From NCBI RefSeq assembly GCF_902167145.1, contig NC_050101.1:117519789-117583788 (forward strand): DNA of 64,000 nt. The letters run 5' to 3'. A model generated the notes under the pieces. The model had not been told where the DNA came from and did not search any database. It saw only the letters and a list, made by a program, of their open reading frames with translations. The DNA comes from Zea mays (taxonomy: Eukaryota; Streptophyta; Magnoliopsida; Poales; Poaceae). Positions 10,954 to 22,193 of this stretch are shown here, piece after piece. Made by a program: the position numbers and the translations under genes. Positions within the stretch are counted from its first letter, which is position 1, and each line of letters begins with the position of its first letter.

Positions 10954-13900
10954 TTACAATTTACATGAGGCTAGGAAGCCTGGGAAATTCTTATTCAAGA
11001 AGTCTTGGGTTTCCCATGTAGCCTCGTCTTCAGAGTGCTGGTTCCACTGTATCTTGTAGAACTTGAGAGTCTTTCTTCGGGTGACCCTGTCCTTTTGATC
11101 CAGAACTCGAATAGGATGTTCCGAGTATGTTAAATCTGGTTCCAGGACCACATCAGTCACTTCAACGGTTCGATCAGGAACCCGTAGACACTTCTTCAAT
11201 TGTGACACGTGGAACACATTGTGCACAGCAGACAATGTTTCGGGGAGCTGAAGTCGATACGCCACTGGCCCATATCTTTCCAGAATAAGAAAAGGACCAA
11301 TATATCGTGGTGCAAGTTTTCCTTTAACTCCGAAACGCGATACGCCCTTCATTGGTGAGACCTTCAAGTAGACATAGTCTCCTTCCAGGAAATATAAGGG
11401 CATTCGCCGTTTGTCTGCATAACTCTTTTGCCGTGCTTGAGCTTTCTTCATATTATGAATAATTCTCTGAACCTTTTCCTCAACCTCTTTCACCATATCA
11501 GGTCTAAAGAAGTATCTTTCTCCAGGTTCAGACCAATTTAGCGGAGTTCGACACCGACGTCCATATAAAGCTTCAAAAGGTGCCATCTTGATACTTTCTT
11601 GATAACTGTTATTGTATGAAAACTCCGCTAGGGGCAAACATTCATCCCATTTTGGTGAGAAGTCCAGGACACATGCCCGCAGCATATCTTCAAGTATTTT
11701 GTTCACCCTCTCAGTCTGCCCACTGGTTTGAGGATGATAAGCCGAACTGTGGAGTAATTTAGTACCCAAGGAGTTGTGAAGTGCTTCCCAAAACTTGGCT
11801 ACAAATTGAGGTCCACGATCCGACACAATGGTCTTCGGAACACCATGCAGACTGAGAATACGGGCAATGTATAATGCTGCATAAGTGGCTACTGTATATT
11901 TGGTCCTGACGGGTAAGAAGTGGGCAATCTTTGTGAGTCGATCAACTATAACCCAAATAGAATCATACCCATTGGCCGTCCTGGGCAGTCCCACAATAAA
12001 GTCCATACTGATGTCTTCCCATTTCCATGTTGGGATTGGCAAAGATTGTAATGGACCAGCAGTTTTCATGTGTATGGCCTTGACACGTCTGCAAGTGTCA
12101 CACTTAGCCACATAGCGTGCAATTTCAATCTTCATCTTAGTCCACCAGTAATGTTGTTTTAAGTCTTGATACATCTTAGTGCTTCCGGGATGAATAGAAT
12201 AGCGACTAAGATGTGCTTCATCCAGAATTTGCTGGCGGAGCTCTTCGTTCTTTGGTACTACTATGCGGTTTTTAAACCATATCACACCTTGATCGTCTTC
12301 TTTGAAACACTTGGCTGTTCCAGCCCTTATCTTTTCTCGTATGTGCTTCATACCCAGATTATCCTTTTGAGCATCAATTATTCTTTGCAAAATGATTGAC
12401 TCAAGCCTTAACTGATTTAAAGTCCCTTGTTGGATGATCCCCAGGTTTAGCTTTTCCATTTCTTGACACAAAGTGTTCTCGAAGCTCTTTGCCATAAGAC
12501 AGTGGCAGGAAGTCTTACGACTCAATGCATCTGCCACCACATTGGCCTTGCCTGGGTGATAATGGATCTCCAGTTCATAGTCTTTAATGAGCTCAAGCCA
12601 TCGTCTTTGCCTCATATTTAACTCTGACTGGGTGAAAATGTACTTCAAACTTTTATGATCTGTATATATGTGACAGATATTTCCCAGCAGATAGTGACGC
12701 CAAATCTTTAGGGCATGAACCACAGCAGCTAGCTCCAGATCATGAGTTGGATAGTGCTCCTCATGTCGGCGCAACTGCCTTGAAGCATACGCGATCACTC
12801 GGCCCTCTTGCATCAGTACACAGCCGAGCCCACTGCCAGATGCATCACAATATACATCAAAAGGTTTAGTGATGTCCGGTTGAGCCAATACCGGAGCAGT
12901 GGTCAATAGTGTCTTTAATTGCTCAAAGGCTTCATTGCACTTAGAAGACCAATTGAACTTAATGTCATTCTTTAATAAACTTATGATTGGCTTCACAAGC
13001 TTAGAAAAATCTGGTATGAATCTGCGATAATACCCAGCTAGTCCAAGAAAACTCCGGACTTGGTGAACAGTTGTTGGGGGTTTCGACTCCAGAATATCTT
13101 TGACCTTGCTAGGATCTACCGCAATTCCTTTAGCTGATAATACGTGCCCCAAAAATTGAATTTCTTCCAGCCAGAACGTGCACTTGCTGAATTTGGCATA
13201 TAGCTGGTGTTCCCTGAGGCGCGTCAATACAATCCGTAGATGTTGAGCATGGTCCTCTTCATTCTTAGAATATATCAAGATATCGTCGATGAAGACTACC
13301 ACGAATTTGTCCAACTCGGGCATGAACACCGAGTTCATTAGATAAGTGAAATGGGCAGGAGCATTTGTGAGCCCAAAAGACATTACCAAGTATTCAAACA
13401 ATCCATATCGCGTAGTAAACGCGGTCTTCGGTATATCCTCGGGCCGAATACGGATTTGATGATAGCCCGACCTGAGATCAATTTTGGAAAATACCCTCGC
13501 CCCAGTCAGTTGATCAAATAAGATGTCGATCCTGGGAAGGGGGTACTTATTCTTGATAGTGACCTCATTTAGGGGTCGATAATCCACGCACATTCTCAAG
13601 GTTTGATCTTTCTTCTTAACAAAAATGGCGGGACAACCCCAAGGGGACGAGCTTGGCCGGATGAATCCCTTATTCAATAGATCTTGTAATTGAAGCTTCA
13701 GTTCCGCCAACTCATTAGGGGGCATGCGGTACGATCTTCGGGAGATAGGAGTCGTACCGGGCTTTAGCTCAATTACGAATTCTACATCTCTTTCAGGGGG
13801 CAGTCCAGGCAAATCTTCCGGAAATACATCTGGAAACTCACATACTACCGGAATGTTCTTGATCTCCGGTACAATGGCTTCATAGACTCTACCAGAAGCT

Positions 13901-15423
13901 TTGGCTGGATTGGTTACTAGGAGAGTCAAAAGAATCTCTTCTTGGTTATAGCTCAACCTGACGGTTCTGAGTTCAGTGTTGAGGATTGCCTTGTGTTGGG
14001 TTAACCAATTCATACCCAGAATTACATCTATATCCTGGCCCTTCAGAACAATCATGTTAGCAGGAAAGTTCCGTCCGGCCATTGTTACTGGCACTCCATA
14101 GGCCACTTCTTTAGTATAAATGTGTCCCCCAGGTGAATGTATTTTAAATCCCTCCTTTGATTCATGGTATGCAATATGATGTTGTTCCACAAACTTCTTG
14201 CTAATAAATGTATGTGAAGCACCAGAATCAAAAAGAATAATTGCTGGGTGACTGGCCACGGGAAACGTACCCATCATCACCGGTTCTCCTTCCGGTGTAG
14301 TAGCCACTTGAGTGTAATATATACGCCCTGTTTTCTTCGTATTCTTCCCCATAGCATTTCCTTTAGGCTGAACTGATTTCCCAGATCCTTGCGAAGCATT
14401 AGATTGATTTTGCCTAGGATATGGGCAGTCTTTGATGAAGTGTCCCGACTTGCCGCAATTAAAGCACCCAGTTGAAGAACTAGGCAAGGCAGGAAATCGA
14501 GTGCCTGGGGCACCCGGCTGTTTTGGGGTAGTGGAGGTATTATTGGGGCGGATAATGATAGGCTGTTTGAAGGGAAATGAAGGTGGACGAGAAAAAAGGC
14601 GATTTTGGTTTGAGGGTCGAATTACAAACCGTGGTTTCTTCGCCTGGCCCTGATTAGGCCGCTCACCACCGAATCCCTTATTCTTCCCAGAAGTTGTGTA
14701 TTTGGCTTCCACAGATAAGGCTGTGCTGACAGCCTTTCCATATGTGAGATCTATGCATGTGGCCATTTTCCTTTGTAGCCGATCATTCAGACCCCGCATA
14801 AAACAGTTCTTCTTCTTCAAATCTGTATTCACCTGATCGATAGCATACTGCGACAGGTGATTGAATTTGTTGAGATATTGAGTAATGGTATCTCCGCCTT
14901 GTTGTAACTTCATAAACTCCTCTTGTTTCATATGCAGCACTCCTTCGGGGATGTAGTGTTCACGGAAGGCTGCTTTAAACTCATTCCAGGTGACTTGATG
15001 GTTGTCAGGTTGAATAGCCATGAAATTTCCCCACCAGGTACTGGCAGGACCACGGAGTTGTTGTGCGGCGAACAATGGCTTTTGCGTCTCTGAGCAACGA
15101 AGAAGACCAAACTTTTGCTCGATAACCCGAATCCACTCGTCACCTTCTAAGGGATCTTCTGCCTTGACGAATAGAGGTGGACGAGTTTCCGAGAAATCCA
15201 GATAAGTGGTCTCACGGGGACCTTGCGGATAACCTCTTCCCGCCTGCTGCTGGAATTGTTGCTGACCCGCCATTTCCCTAAGGAAGCGGGTATTATCGGC
15301 GGTGGCATTCACCAAGGCGGCGATCGCCTCGGCTAACGTGGGAGGAACTGGAGGTGGGTTTGGGGTAACATCCCGTCCCCCAGAAGTTCCTGCTGCATCC
15401 TGTCCTCGAGTCCTGGTCGGCAT
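10954..15423 (-). CDS. Gag-pol polyprotein of C1 (Tekay-type chromovirus), intact
   Basis: One uninterrupted frame. It is open from 15438, but I choose the ATG at 15423, which follows a TTTTTGCCACAG acceptor-like sequence; this gives 1,489 residues. Numbered from the 15438 Met, the domains are: capsid region about 95-240; zinc knuckle [14 protein letters not shown] at 325-338; protease DSGAS at 404-408; reverse transcriptase with FIDDILIYS at 716-724; RNase H with D865, E902 and D927; integrase zinc site H1076, H1083, C1113, C1116 and catalytic D1146, D1207, E1243; GPF/Y-type module near 1381; and a chromodomain-like end from about 1438. All catalytic residues are present. The polyprotein makes the particle, copies RNA to DNA and inserts it. 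The chromodomain is expected to steer integration toward marked chromatin. Confidence 0.97.
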   Translation of the reverse strand: MPTRTRGQDAAGTSGGRDVTPNPPPVPPTLAEAIAALVNATADNTRFLREMAGQQQFQQQAGRGYPQGPRETTYLDFSETRPPLFVKAEDPLEGDEWIRVIEQKFGLLRCSETQKPLFAAQQLRGPASTWWGNFMAIQPDNHQVTWNEFKAAFREHYIPEGVLHMKQEEFMKLQQGGDTITQYLNKFNHLSQYAIDQVNTDLKKKNCFMRGLNDRLQRKMATCIDLTYGKAVSTALSVEAKYTTSGKNKGFGGERPNQGQAKKPRFVIRPSNQNRLFSRPPSFPFKQPIIIRPNNTSTTPKQPGAPGTRFPALPSSSTGCFNCGKSGHFIKDCPYPRQNQSNASQGSGKSVQPKGNAMGKNTKKTGRIYYTQVATTPEGEPVMMGTFPVASHPAIILFDSGASHTFISKKFVEQHHIAYHESKEGFKIHSPGGHIYTKEVAYGVPVTMAGRNFPANMIVLKGQDIDVILGMNWLTQHKAILNTELRTVRLSYNQEEILLTLLVTNPAKASGRVYEAIVPEIKNIPVVCEFPDVFPEDLPGLPPERDVEFVIELKPGTTPISRRSYRMPPNELAELKLQLQDLLNKGFIRPSSSPWGCPAIFVKKKDQTLRMCVDYRPLNEVTIKNKYPLPRIDILFDQLTGARVFSKIDLRSGYHQIRIRPEDIPKTAFTTRYGLFEYLVMSFGLTNAPAHFTYLMNSVFMPELDKFVVVFIDDILIYSKNEEDHAQHLRIVLTRLREHQLYAKFSKCTFWLEEIQFLGHVLSAKGIAVDPSKVKDILESKPPTTVHQVRSFLGLAGYYRRFIPDFSKLVKPIISLLKNDIKFNWSSKCNEAFEQLKTLLTTAPVLAQPDITKPFDVYCDASGSGLGCVLMQEGRVIAYASRQLRRHEEHYPTHDLELAAVVHALKIWRHYLLGNICHIYTDHKSLKYIFTQSELNMRQRRWLELIKDYELEIHYHPGKANVVADALSRKTSCHCLMAKSFENTLCQEMEKLNLGIIQQGTLNQLRLESIILQRIIDAQKDNLGMKHIREKIRAGTAKCFKEDDQGVIWFKNRIVVPKNEELRQQILDEAHLSRYSIHPGSTKMYQDLKQHYWWTKMKIEIARYVAKCDTCRRVKAIHMKTAGPLQSLPIPTWKWEDISMDFIVGLPRTANGYDSIWVIVDRLTKIAHFLPVRTKYTVATYAALYIARILSLHGVPKTIVSDRGPQFVAKFWEALHNSLGTKLLHSSAYHPQTSGQTERVNKILEDMLRACVLDFSPKWDECLPLAEFSYNNSYQESIKMAPFEALYGRRCRTPLNWSEPGERYFFRPDMVKEVEEKVQRIIHNMKKAQARQKSYADKRRMPLYFLEGDYVYLKVSPMKGVSRFGVKGKLAPRYIGPFLILERYGPVAYRLQLPETLSAVHNVFHVSQLKKCLRVPDRTVEVTDVVLEPDLTYSEHPIRVLDQKDRVTRRKTLKFYKIQWNQHSEDEATWETQDFLNKNFPGFLASCKL

Positions 15424-15616
15424 CTGTGGCAAAAACATTTGAAGTAAACATAATGTGCCAGAGAAAACCTTCCATTTTACATTACTATAAAAAGTAATGA
15501 TACAGACTCGATATTACATAACAGGATACAATACCCATTATACAAAGGTTCAACCTATTATACAATAGTACACTCTACAATACCCTTCCATACACTACTC
15601 TACTTCTATTACACCT

Positions 15617-16201
15617 TTATTCCTGCTTGCCGTTACTCTTGGCGGCTTCATCGTCAGGTGTGGGAGTCCAGACATCAACCAATCTCAAAGAAGGAGGGGG
15701 CTCAAAAAGGTCTAACTCCCCACCCAGCGCACGTCCCGCAACGTGAGATGGTCCAGCTTCGGCCTCAGCAGGTGGTGCAGGCTCACTTGGGTGTAGTTGT
15801 GAGTATAATATATGGACTTCCTCGTGCAACGTATTGCAGTAAACCTGCAGGTTATCAACAGTCGAGCTAAGTTCTTTAACTCGGGCCTGAGCCCTTGCTT
15901 CCTTAGCACACATTAGCAAACGAGACTGCACGGCCCAGTCAAGTGCTAAGTCTCGATCAGCGAGTTGATCCTGCAAGTGTCGGATGTCCCTTCTCAGTTC
16001 GTTGATTCTATCACCGTCAGCGACCCAAGCATCAGTCCTATGTTGCAGTGCTGCCTGAAGTCGACTCACACGAGCTTCAAGGTCTCCGATAGGGTCGTTA
16101 CTTCCACTGGTGCTGCTTTCATGTCGGGGAGCCAATTGATGCCGAGGCACCCCAATTGGTCCCGTGGACTTGCGTGCCGTTAGCCTGGTACGTGGCGGCA
16201 T
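15617..16201 (-). CDS. Extra ORF upstream of gag in C1, with histone H3 tail-like start and coiled coil
   Basis: 194 codons between the primer-binding site and gag, same strand. I place the start at the ATG at 16201 rather than at an earlier one at 16243, because the same ATG opens the homologous frame in C2 and the residues after it are the distinctive part. Residues 1-13 read MPPRTRLTARKST, followed by GPIG and PRHQLA. Aligned to the histone H3 tail this keeps R2, T3, T6-A7-R8-K9-S10-T11-G12, P16-R17 and Q19-L20-A21; K4 is R and K18 is H. Residues about 38-145 have heptad-like leucines and many charged residues, suggesting a long coiled coil. The C-terminus is acidic and Pro-rich. I know no named family for it. 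Confidence 0.75.
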   Translation of the reverse strand: MPPRTRLTARKSTGPIGVPRHQLAPRHESSTSGSNDPIGDLEARVSRLQAALQHRTDAWVADGDRINELRRDIRHLQDQLADRDLALDWAVQSRLLMCAKEARAQARVKELSSTVDNLQVYCNTLHEEVHILYSQLHPSEPAPPAEAEAGPSHVAGRALGGELDLFEPPPSLRLVDVWTPTPDDEAAKSNGKQE

Positions 16202-16425
16202 CTTTTCCAAGGGGGAAAATGTTATTAGTAAGATTCTTAGCATGATGCATGTATAATTACAGAATCAACCTTAGTCGATTCAACCTTCTATATGTTGCAC
16301 TCTTCCTATCTGGTCTTTAAGATAGACTTCTTCAGAATACTTAGGTAAGAGGAGAAAAGAATTTTTAGGTAAGACTCTTAAAAATCCTTTTGAAGATGCT
16401 TCATAATATCTGCCAAGAAGGGCTA

Positions 16426-16438
16426 CGCTCCGATACCA
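16426..16438 (-). promoter_or_regulatory. Primer-binding site of C1
   Basis: TGGTATCGGAGCG lies two bases after the 5' LTR end in element orientation. It is close to the initiator tRNA-Met site TGGTATCAGAGC. Confidence 0.85.
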
Positions 16439-16440
16439 GC

Positions 16441-19400
16441 TGTGACAGAACCTCCCAAGTAATTAGGCCCACCTACAGTTGTCCTTGCCTCACAGACATC
16501 AGACAACCCTGTAGGTGCCCCTGAACTACTTGACAAGCTCGGTATCTTTCCTTACCTTACCAGGAACGTCTCACCCATCTTGTAGACATTACAGAACATC
16601 GGAGATGAAGAAATGCGGAAGCGAATTACATAATCTTACATTTATTTCAAAAGCAAGCTTGAGTGAGGTTATTACAGACCAGACTATAAGTGAGTGCAGA
16701 GTAGTAATATTATACAAGCCAGGGGAGGCACAAACTCCTCCCGATAAGTTTAATAAACCAAAAGATCCTAAGTGGAGGACCGAGTCCTCCCGCACTTCAG
16801 TCTTCTTTTTCCTCATTTGGTACCACCTTGGAGCAGAAGCAACAAAAGTTTGTCGCTTCCTCACCTAAAAACAACAAAGGGATAAACCCTGAGTATGGAA
16901 TACTCAGCAAGTCTTACCCGACTAAGGAAAAGACTCTCAAGGGGATGCTGGATAAACAGGAGTCAAGGAGAGGCTTTAGCAAAAATCAACTTATACTTTT
17001 GCAGAAGTAGCTTACTAAAGTGAGTCCTTACTTTCAGTCTTTTAACGCCATATTAAGTATTAATAGACTCCATTTGCATCTAGTCTAATTTCACATCACA
17101 TCAAGACAACATCATTTTTATCCATCGTGTTCACATCCTGACTCTAGGTTGCAGGGAAGTGACCAAGTCTTCATAACCGCGAAGGTACGGCGATCCGAAT
17201 CGATTATACTCAGCTGAGGATCTCCAATCACACGACATATGTAGCACTTAACCCTTGCATATGTCAACCCGCCACCGGGGTTCTTAAGACCGGATCAGGT
17301 TCACGCAAACCGAGAGCACAGCTACACCACCGTCCAGCCTCTTGCCACGGAGGGTACACGCTACTCTCGCCACCGCTCCACGCCCATTTCGTGTTATCTT
17401 ATTCCGGCCTTAGTCTGCCCGAGGCAAGGCTTACCCATGACGAGGCATGTGACCAGTTAAAGGGTCCTCGGTCAGCACGCCTACATACGCGTTAATCCTT
17501 AACCAACCTGGGTAGAACATCACCTGTTCCTACCCCCAAGTTTCAATTTAAGTATTTCCACCCTTAGGAATGTGTCTGTCCCTTAGGATGAAAGAGCATC
17601 ACGGGGAGCTTTGCAGTAAGATCCCACTATTGCTCCAAATGAAAATATTCTTGCAGGTAGAAGCCATCCTCTCCATGGTTAAATTGAGGACAACTTCTAT
17701 CCACAAGATCTAAGCAAGTCTAAGCATTTTTGTAAATCATGTTTTGATACTTCACCGAAGTATCTATAAAAGGTATGGATATCAAGGAAAAGCAATGCAT
17801 CAAAGGGTTTCAAGTAACTCCTATGAACCTAATGCACATTTCACTAGACTTAAGTGTGCCAAAAGTATTTAAAACACAAGGAAAGGGGTTGCATGCACCG
17901 GGGCTTGCCTTCGTTTACTGGTGAATCAGGCTCAGATCCACAGATGTCAAAGTAGAAATGATTCCCAGCCTGAGACTCCGAAGGTGGTGGTGGTGGTGTC
18001 TCCTCTTCAGTTACTTCTACCTCTTCTTCTCGTTCTAATCATAACCATACATATGTATAAGAATGGATGCCATGGGATGCTCATGAGGATGCAAAGACAA
18101 CATAAACTTATTATTTATGTCTTGAATACAACTTTCCTTCACGGAGTTCCGGGAACTTAGGGTTTCCGGAGTCGGTAAAGGAGTTCATAGGGCAGGGGGG
18201 TGTTTTGGGGTTTGGTGATCAAACAAGGTCCAAATCAATTCAAACTCTACCCAAGGCTTCTAAATATTATATAACACTCATATAAAAGTTTTGGGCATTT
18301 TAGAACTTATCAATTATTTTCTAAAAATCTATAACCAAGACTTTTAACTATTTTAATTACTCTAAAATTTCTTACTTTCACTAAAAATCACCAACTTATT
18401 TTTATTAAATACTATGGAAAATAACAAACCTAGGAAAATTAGTTTCACAATTTTAGCAGTTTTCTACATTTTTCTACACATTTTTGAATCTCTGCTGAAA
18501 AAGAAAAAGGAAAAGAATTAATAGAACTGGGCCGAATTCAGCCCAGCGGCCCAAGACCAGGGAGGAAAGCGCCCCCGCGCGCGCCCGCGCAGCGCTGGCG
18601 GCTTTACAGAAAGGTCCTCGGGGTTTTTGTTAACTGGAGATGGGTTCGGTCACTGTTACGTTGAGTCACTGACTGTTTGCAGAACACCCCTCTGATTTCT
18701 ATTCCTTCGCGGGGGAAGGTCCACGACGACGGTGAACGCGACCGAGCTCCGGTGAGCTCGTAGGCCGGCCGATTGGGGGCAAGTACTGGCATCCCCGAGC
18801 AGCTAATGCCAAATTGGATCTTCCCCGATCAATTCCCCCAACCCAATTTCGCAAATGGGTGCCTGGTTGGTTCTGGCCACAGTGACCGAGAATGTTGTGG
18901 CGAGACAACCATGTTCCCGGCGTCCAGAGGGTTTCTAGTTCAATTGCGTGGGTCGGCGAGCATCACTAACATGCACAGATGCTAGAACAGGAACAAGGAG
19001 GGTATGAGCAGACCTGTGGAGGGCTGGCCGCGGTGAGGTTGATTTCGGGTGGCGGAAACTTGATTTGGGGGAAAACCGAAATTCAAGCGCACTGGTGCAC
19101 GATTGCTAGCGATTCACGGTGGCTAGGTGGGTGATGATGTTGCGAAGCTAGTGGGGGCTTCAATTTATAGGCGGAGTGATCGGTGGCTGCAAATTTTGGA
19201 CGAGCAACGCGGCGGCCGAAGGGGAGGAAGAAGCCTGACGCGGTGAATACGTGGCTATTGCTGTGGCAAGCTCCCCGGCGACGATGGGACGGGTAGAGGG
19301 AGTCATGGCGACGCTGTGAAACGGCTAGGCCACGCGGCGCACGGTCGGGAAGCGGCGGTCGACGGCGAACTTATCGTGCCAGCCGCAAGGCAGAAAGGAA

Positions 19401-20483
19401 GACAGGAGAGGGGGTCGTCGGAGTGGTGGCCAGCTCACCGGCGGTAAGGATCTTTACTGAGCTGTGCATAACCGATGACCACGACGCACGAATCACGACG
19501 AGCAGGGATCAACGGTGATGGACACCGGCGGCGAGCAGGGGGGGTGAACCTGCGATCTTCTTCAGTTTGGAACTACTGTACCATGGTAAGGGCTTCATCA
19601 GTCGCCTGACAACCAAAGTTGAAGCTGAGTTTCCTCTCGATTTCCCATAACAACTCCAACCAAGATCTGCAGCAAAGTTGTAAAGCAACATGCCCTCTAC
19701 AATCTTGCCATCTGATGTTGCCCCAAAAAGCCACTGCATCTGGCTTGAAATTGGGCTTGAAGTTCAGGGCAAGAATCTGTTAGTCTGATATTCAGACAGA
19801 ACCAGACTGACAGTCCAACTTGGGTTGAGATTTTCTCTATTTTTTTCATAAGGACATGGCTTGAACCCTTAAACAAAGTTGTTCTCCTATGATTGGGCTA
19901 CAAACTTGATGTGGTGACCTAGGGCAAAAACCCTATATTCTGAAAGATACAAGGCTCCAAAGTTGAGCCAATATCACTGAAATCCAGACTTAGACTATAT
20001 AGAGGTCAAGTGGTACTTTTTGCAAATAAACCCAAAACTTAGGGTTTTGCTTTCAAGTCCACATATTTGTGAACCAAAGGACTTAAGATACTTATTTGGC
20101 TTGGTTTTTGCACTTTAGTCCAAAAGTGGACTAATTTTGCATATAAGCCCTTAGGGTTTGGTTTTAGGGTTTTCCTGGGTTCCAATTAGGGTTTTTGGTA
20201 CCTTAGGGGTATAAAAGTAATTCAAGTTTATTTTTGGGGGTCATTTTATGACTTTTACCCTAAAGCTTTAGGTTTTCTTAACTTGGGTTAAGTTTTACCC
20301 CTTTAACCACTATTTAGGGTTAAGTCCATTGACCAGGGTTTCATTTGCAAAAACATTAAAACAATACAACTTGTTTGAAATTTTTGCCTAGTGAATGCAC
20401 TCTAGGTGTGTCAAACATATGCAATGCCAATGCTCATGATGTCATGCTCAGGTTTTAGTTATAGTAACACCAGGGGTGTTACA
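16441..20483 (-). repeat. 5' LTR of C1
   Basis: 4,043 bp, TGTGACAGAACC to GGGGTGTTACA in plus view. A TATA-like CTCTATATAG lies on the minus strand near 19993-20003 and a second candidate, CCTATAAATTG, near 19160-19170. It carries the same candidate mini-gene as the 3' LTR. Confidence 0.95.
16797..19469 (-). CDS. Candidate spliced acidic mini-protein gene in the C1 5' LTR
   Basis: Same three proposed exons as in the 3' LTR: 19469-19439, 18034-17909 and 16864-16797, with the same GT-AG and GC-AG boundaries and phase. The coding sequence is unchanged from the 3' LTR copy, apart from a Pro codon in the last exon where the 3' LTR copy reads Ser. Since this LTR would drive element transcription, this is the copy most likely to be expressed if the gene is real. 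Confidence 0.45.
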
Positions 20484-20488
20484 GCGGT

Positions 20489-21049
20489 GGCCCGCTCCTT
20501 CACTCAGTGATGGGGGGAGGAGCGGTTGTTGTCCGTGGCGCTGGCTGCTGCAGCGTGCCCGGTCTTCAGACGCGAGTGGCTTCGGAGCCGCTCGCGGCGC
20601 CGGCGTCTGCCACGGCAGCTGGAAGAGGTTCTTCCGCCGGCGCGATAGCCGGGGCCGGCCACGGTCTGACCTCCAACTCTACGGCCTTCTGCCCGTCCTT
20701 GCCTCACGAGTTTTGGCACGGGCGGGGGCCTCCTGGCAGCGGCATCCACCCTGAGGTCAGCGTTGCCGCTGTTCGGCCCCCCGGAGCAGAAGTCGTCGTC
20801 GTCGCCGCTGCTGGAGCAGGTGACGGTGCGCCGTTCGTCGGCCTTCCGTTGCTCCGCAGGCCTTCCCCCTCGAAGTGGGGTTGTTCGTACCTGCGGAGGG
20901 GGAACCGGAGTTCCATTTGTAATGGCACTTCGAATGCCAGTGTTTTTGTTCATTGTGGCTGTCGAGGCCTGAACATGTATGTAATTTCGGCACGGAGCCG
21001 TGTTTTTTCTTTATTTTCGAGCACTAAGTCTCGCCTGTCGATTATCTGA
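20489..21049 (+). other. Antisense open frame in B, part 2
   Basis: Continuation, beyond C1, of the frame seen at 6393-6761. The codon phase matches exactly once C1 and one GCGGT copy are removed. It ends at a stop at 21049. It is rich in Gly, Ala, Val and Ser, with no motif I recognise. Confidence 0.35.
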
Positions 21050-22193
21050 ACCGCTTCACCAAGCATGAGTCGCCCCGTGTCAAGGTGACGAGTGAGGTTT
21101 CCGTATCCCGGAGGCGTAGGAGTCCCTCGGCTCGATCGGCCTTGTTGTCTGAGGCTCCTCTAGCTTAGTTAAGGAGACCCCTCGGCTGCTCTTCGATGAG
21201 CCGAGGCCAGGGGTAGCGATATCAGCTCGAACAGAGGCGGAGTTGACTCGAAAATGGGAACCTGGTTGGCCGGAGCCTAGCCGGGTTGTCCGTCAGCGGG
21301 GCCGACGCCGGAGTCGATCAGCCGAGGCCTCGGGCCGGGCTGGCGCCCTTGGAAGATGGTCGGCCGAGGCCCCAGGGGTAACCGGCCGAGCCGCCTGCTC
21401 GGGCCGGATTCCCGGAGAAGTCCCTGGACCGCGTCGCTGTCCGAGGCTGGGTCGGACCTCGCTGAAGGCGTCGTCGATGCCGAGGGTGCTACAGCCCCCT
21501 TCAGCGTGAAGACCCGAGCCTGCAGGATCAGATTGTCTTGTAGCGTGTGCCTTCTGCGGCCGCCGAGGCCAGAAAACACACCCTCGCTGCGTTGTAAAGC
21601 CGCGTCTCCTTTCCTCTTATTTCGAGCATCTGGACTTTCCATCGGTAACAGGGATGTTTGCGTGGGCGAGAGTTGCTTCTCGCGAAAGGTGATGAGTGAG
21701 GTATCCGTATCCCAGAGGCGTGGGAGTCCCTCGGCTCGGTCGGCCTTGCCGCTTACGCGTACTTTCGCCCGTCCATGAGGTCCTGTCACCGATTCAGTCG
21801 AGAAGGCTTGAAGGACCGCCTCGGCAGAAGAGCTTCCGAACGTGAAGACTTGTTCGGTCCGCGGAATCACTTTATCCGAACGCGAGTTACTTATCGCAGA
21901 AGGTGATGAGTGAGGTATCCGTATCCCGGAGGCGTAGGAGTCCCTCGGCTCGGTCAGCCTTGGCTGCTTACGTGTACTCCGTCGTTTCCAGGATCCGCTT
22001 TTCGAAGTAGTCAAAAAGCACGAAAGAAATTCTGCTAAAAAGAGATCCTTTTTCGAGGAAAATTTCGACGCAGAGGGGGTCTCCCCCCTTTTAGCCCCCG
22101 AGGGAGGGTCGGGCTTTGCCGAGGCGAGGCCGACCCTTCCTTGATGACTAAACTTTGCGTGGGTGCGAGGTATATGAACAACTTGAAAACATC
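20489..22193 (-). other. Long 3' non-coding region of B, pol-proximal part
   Basis: Sequence directly after the pol stop. It contains three dispersed copies of a roughly 75 bp block (GTGA.GAGTGAGGT.TCCGTATCCC followed by GGAGTCCCTCGGCTCG) at about 21084, 21686 and 21902. A sense-strand frame runs open at 21277-22230 and overlaps the pol end. It has no known domain, and I treat it as a chance frame unless transcripts show otherwise. Confidence 0.65.

Larger units (their letters stand above)
6762..20483 (-). mobile_element. Tekay-type chromovirus C1, complete, 13.7 kb
   Basis: Complete minus-strand element with 4.04 kb LTRs at 6762-10801 (3') and 16441-20483 (5') and target duplication GCGGT at 6757-6761 and 20484-20488. 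The 5.6 kb interior carries a tRNA-Met-type primer-binding site, a short ORF with an H3-like start (16201-15617), an intact gag-pol with C-terminal chromodomain (15423-10954) and a purine tract. I count roughly ten substitutions and a few indels between the two LTRs, about 0.3%, so insertion was recent. All parts needed for autonomy appear present. It is inserted in the 3' non-coding region of B. Confidence 0.95.
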
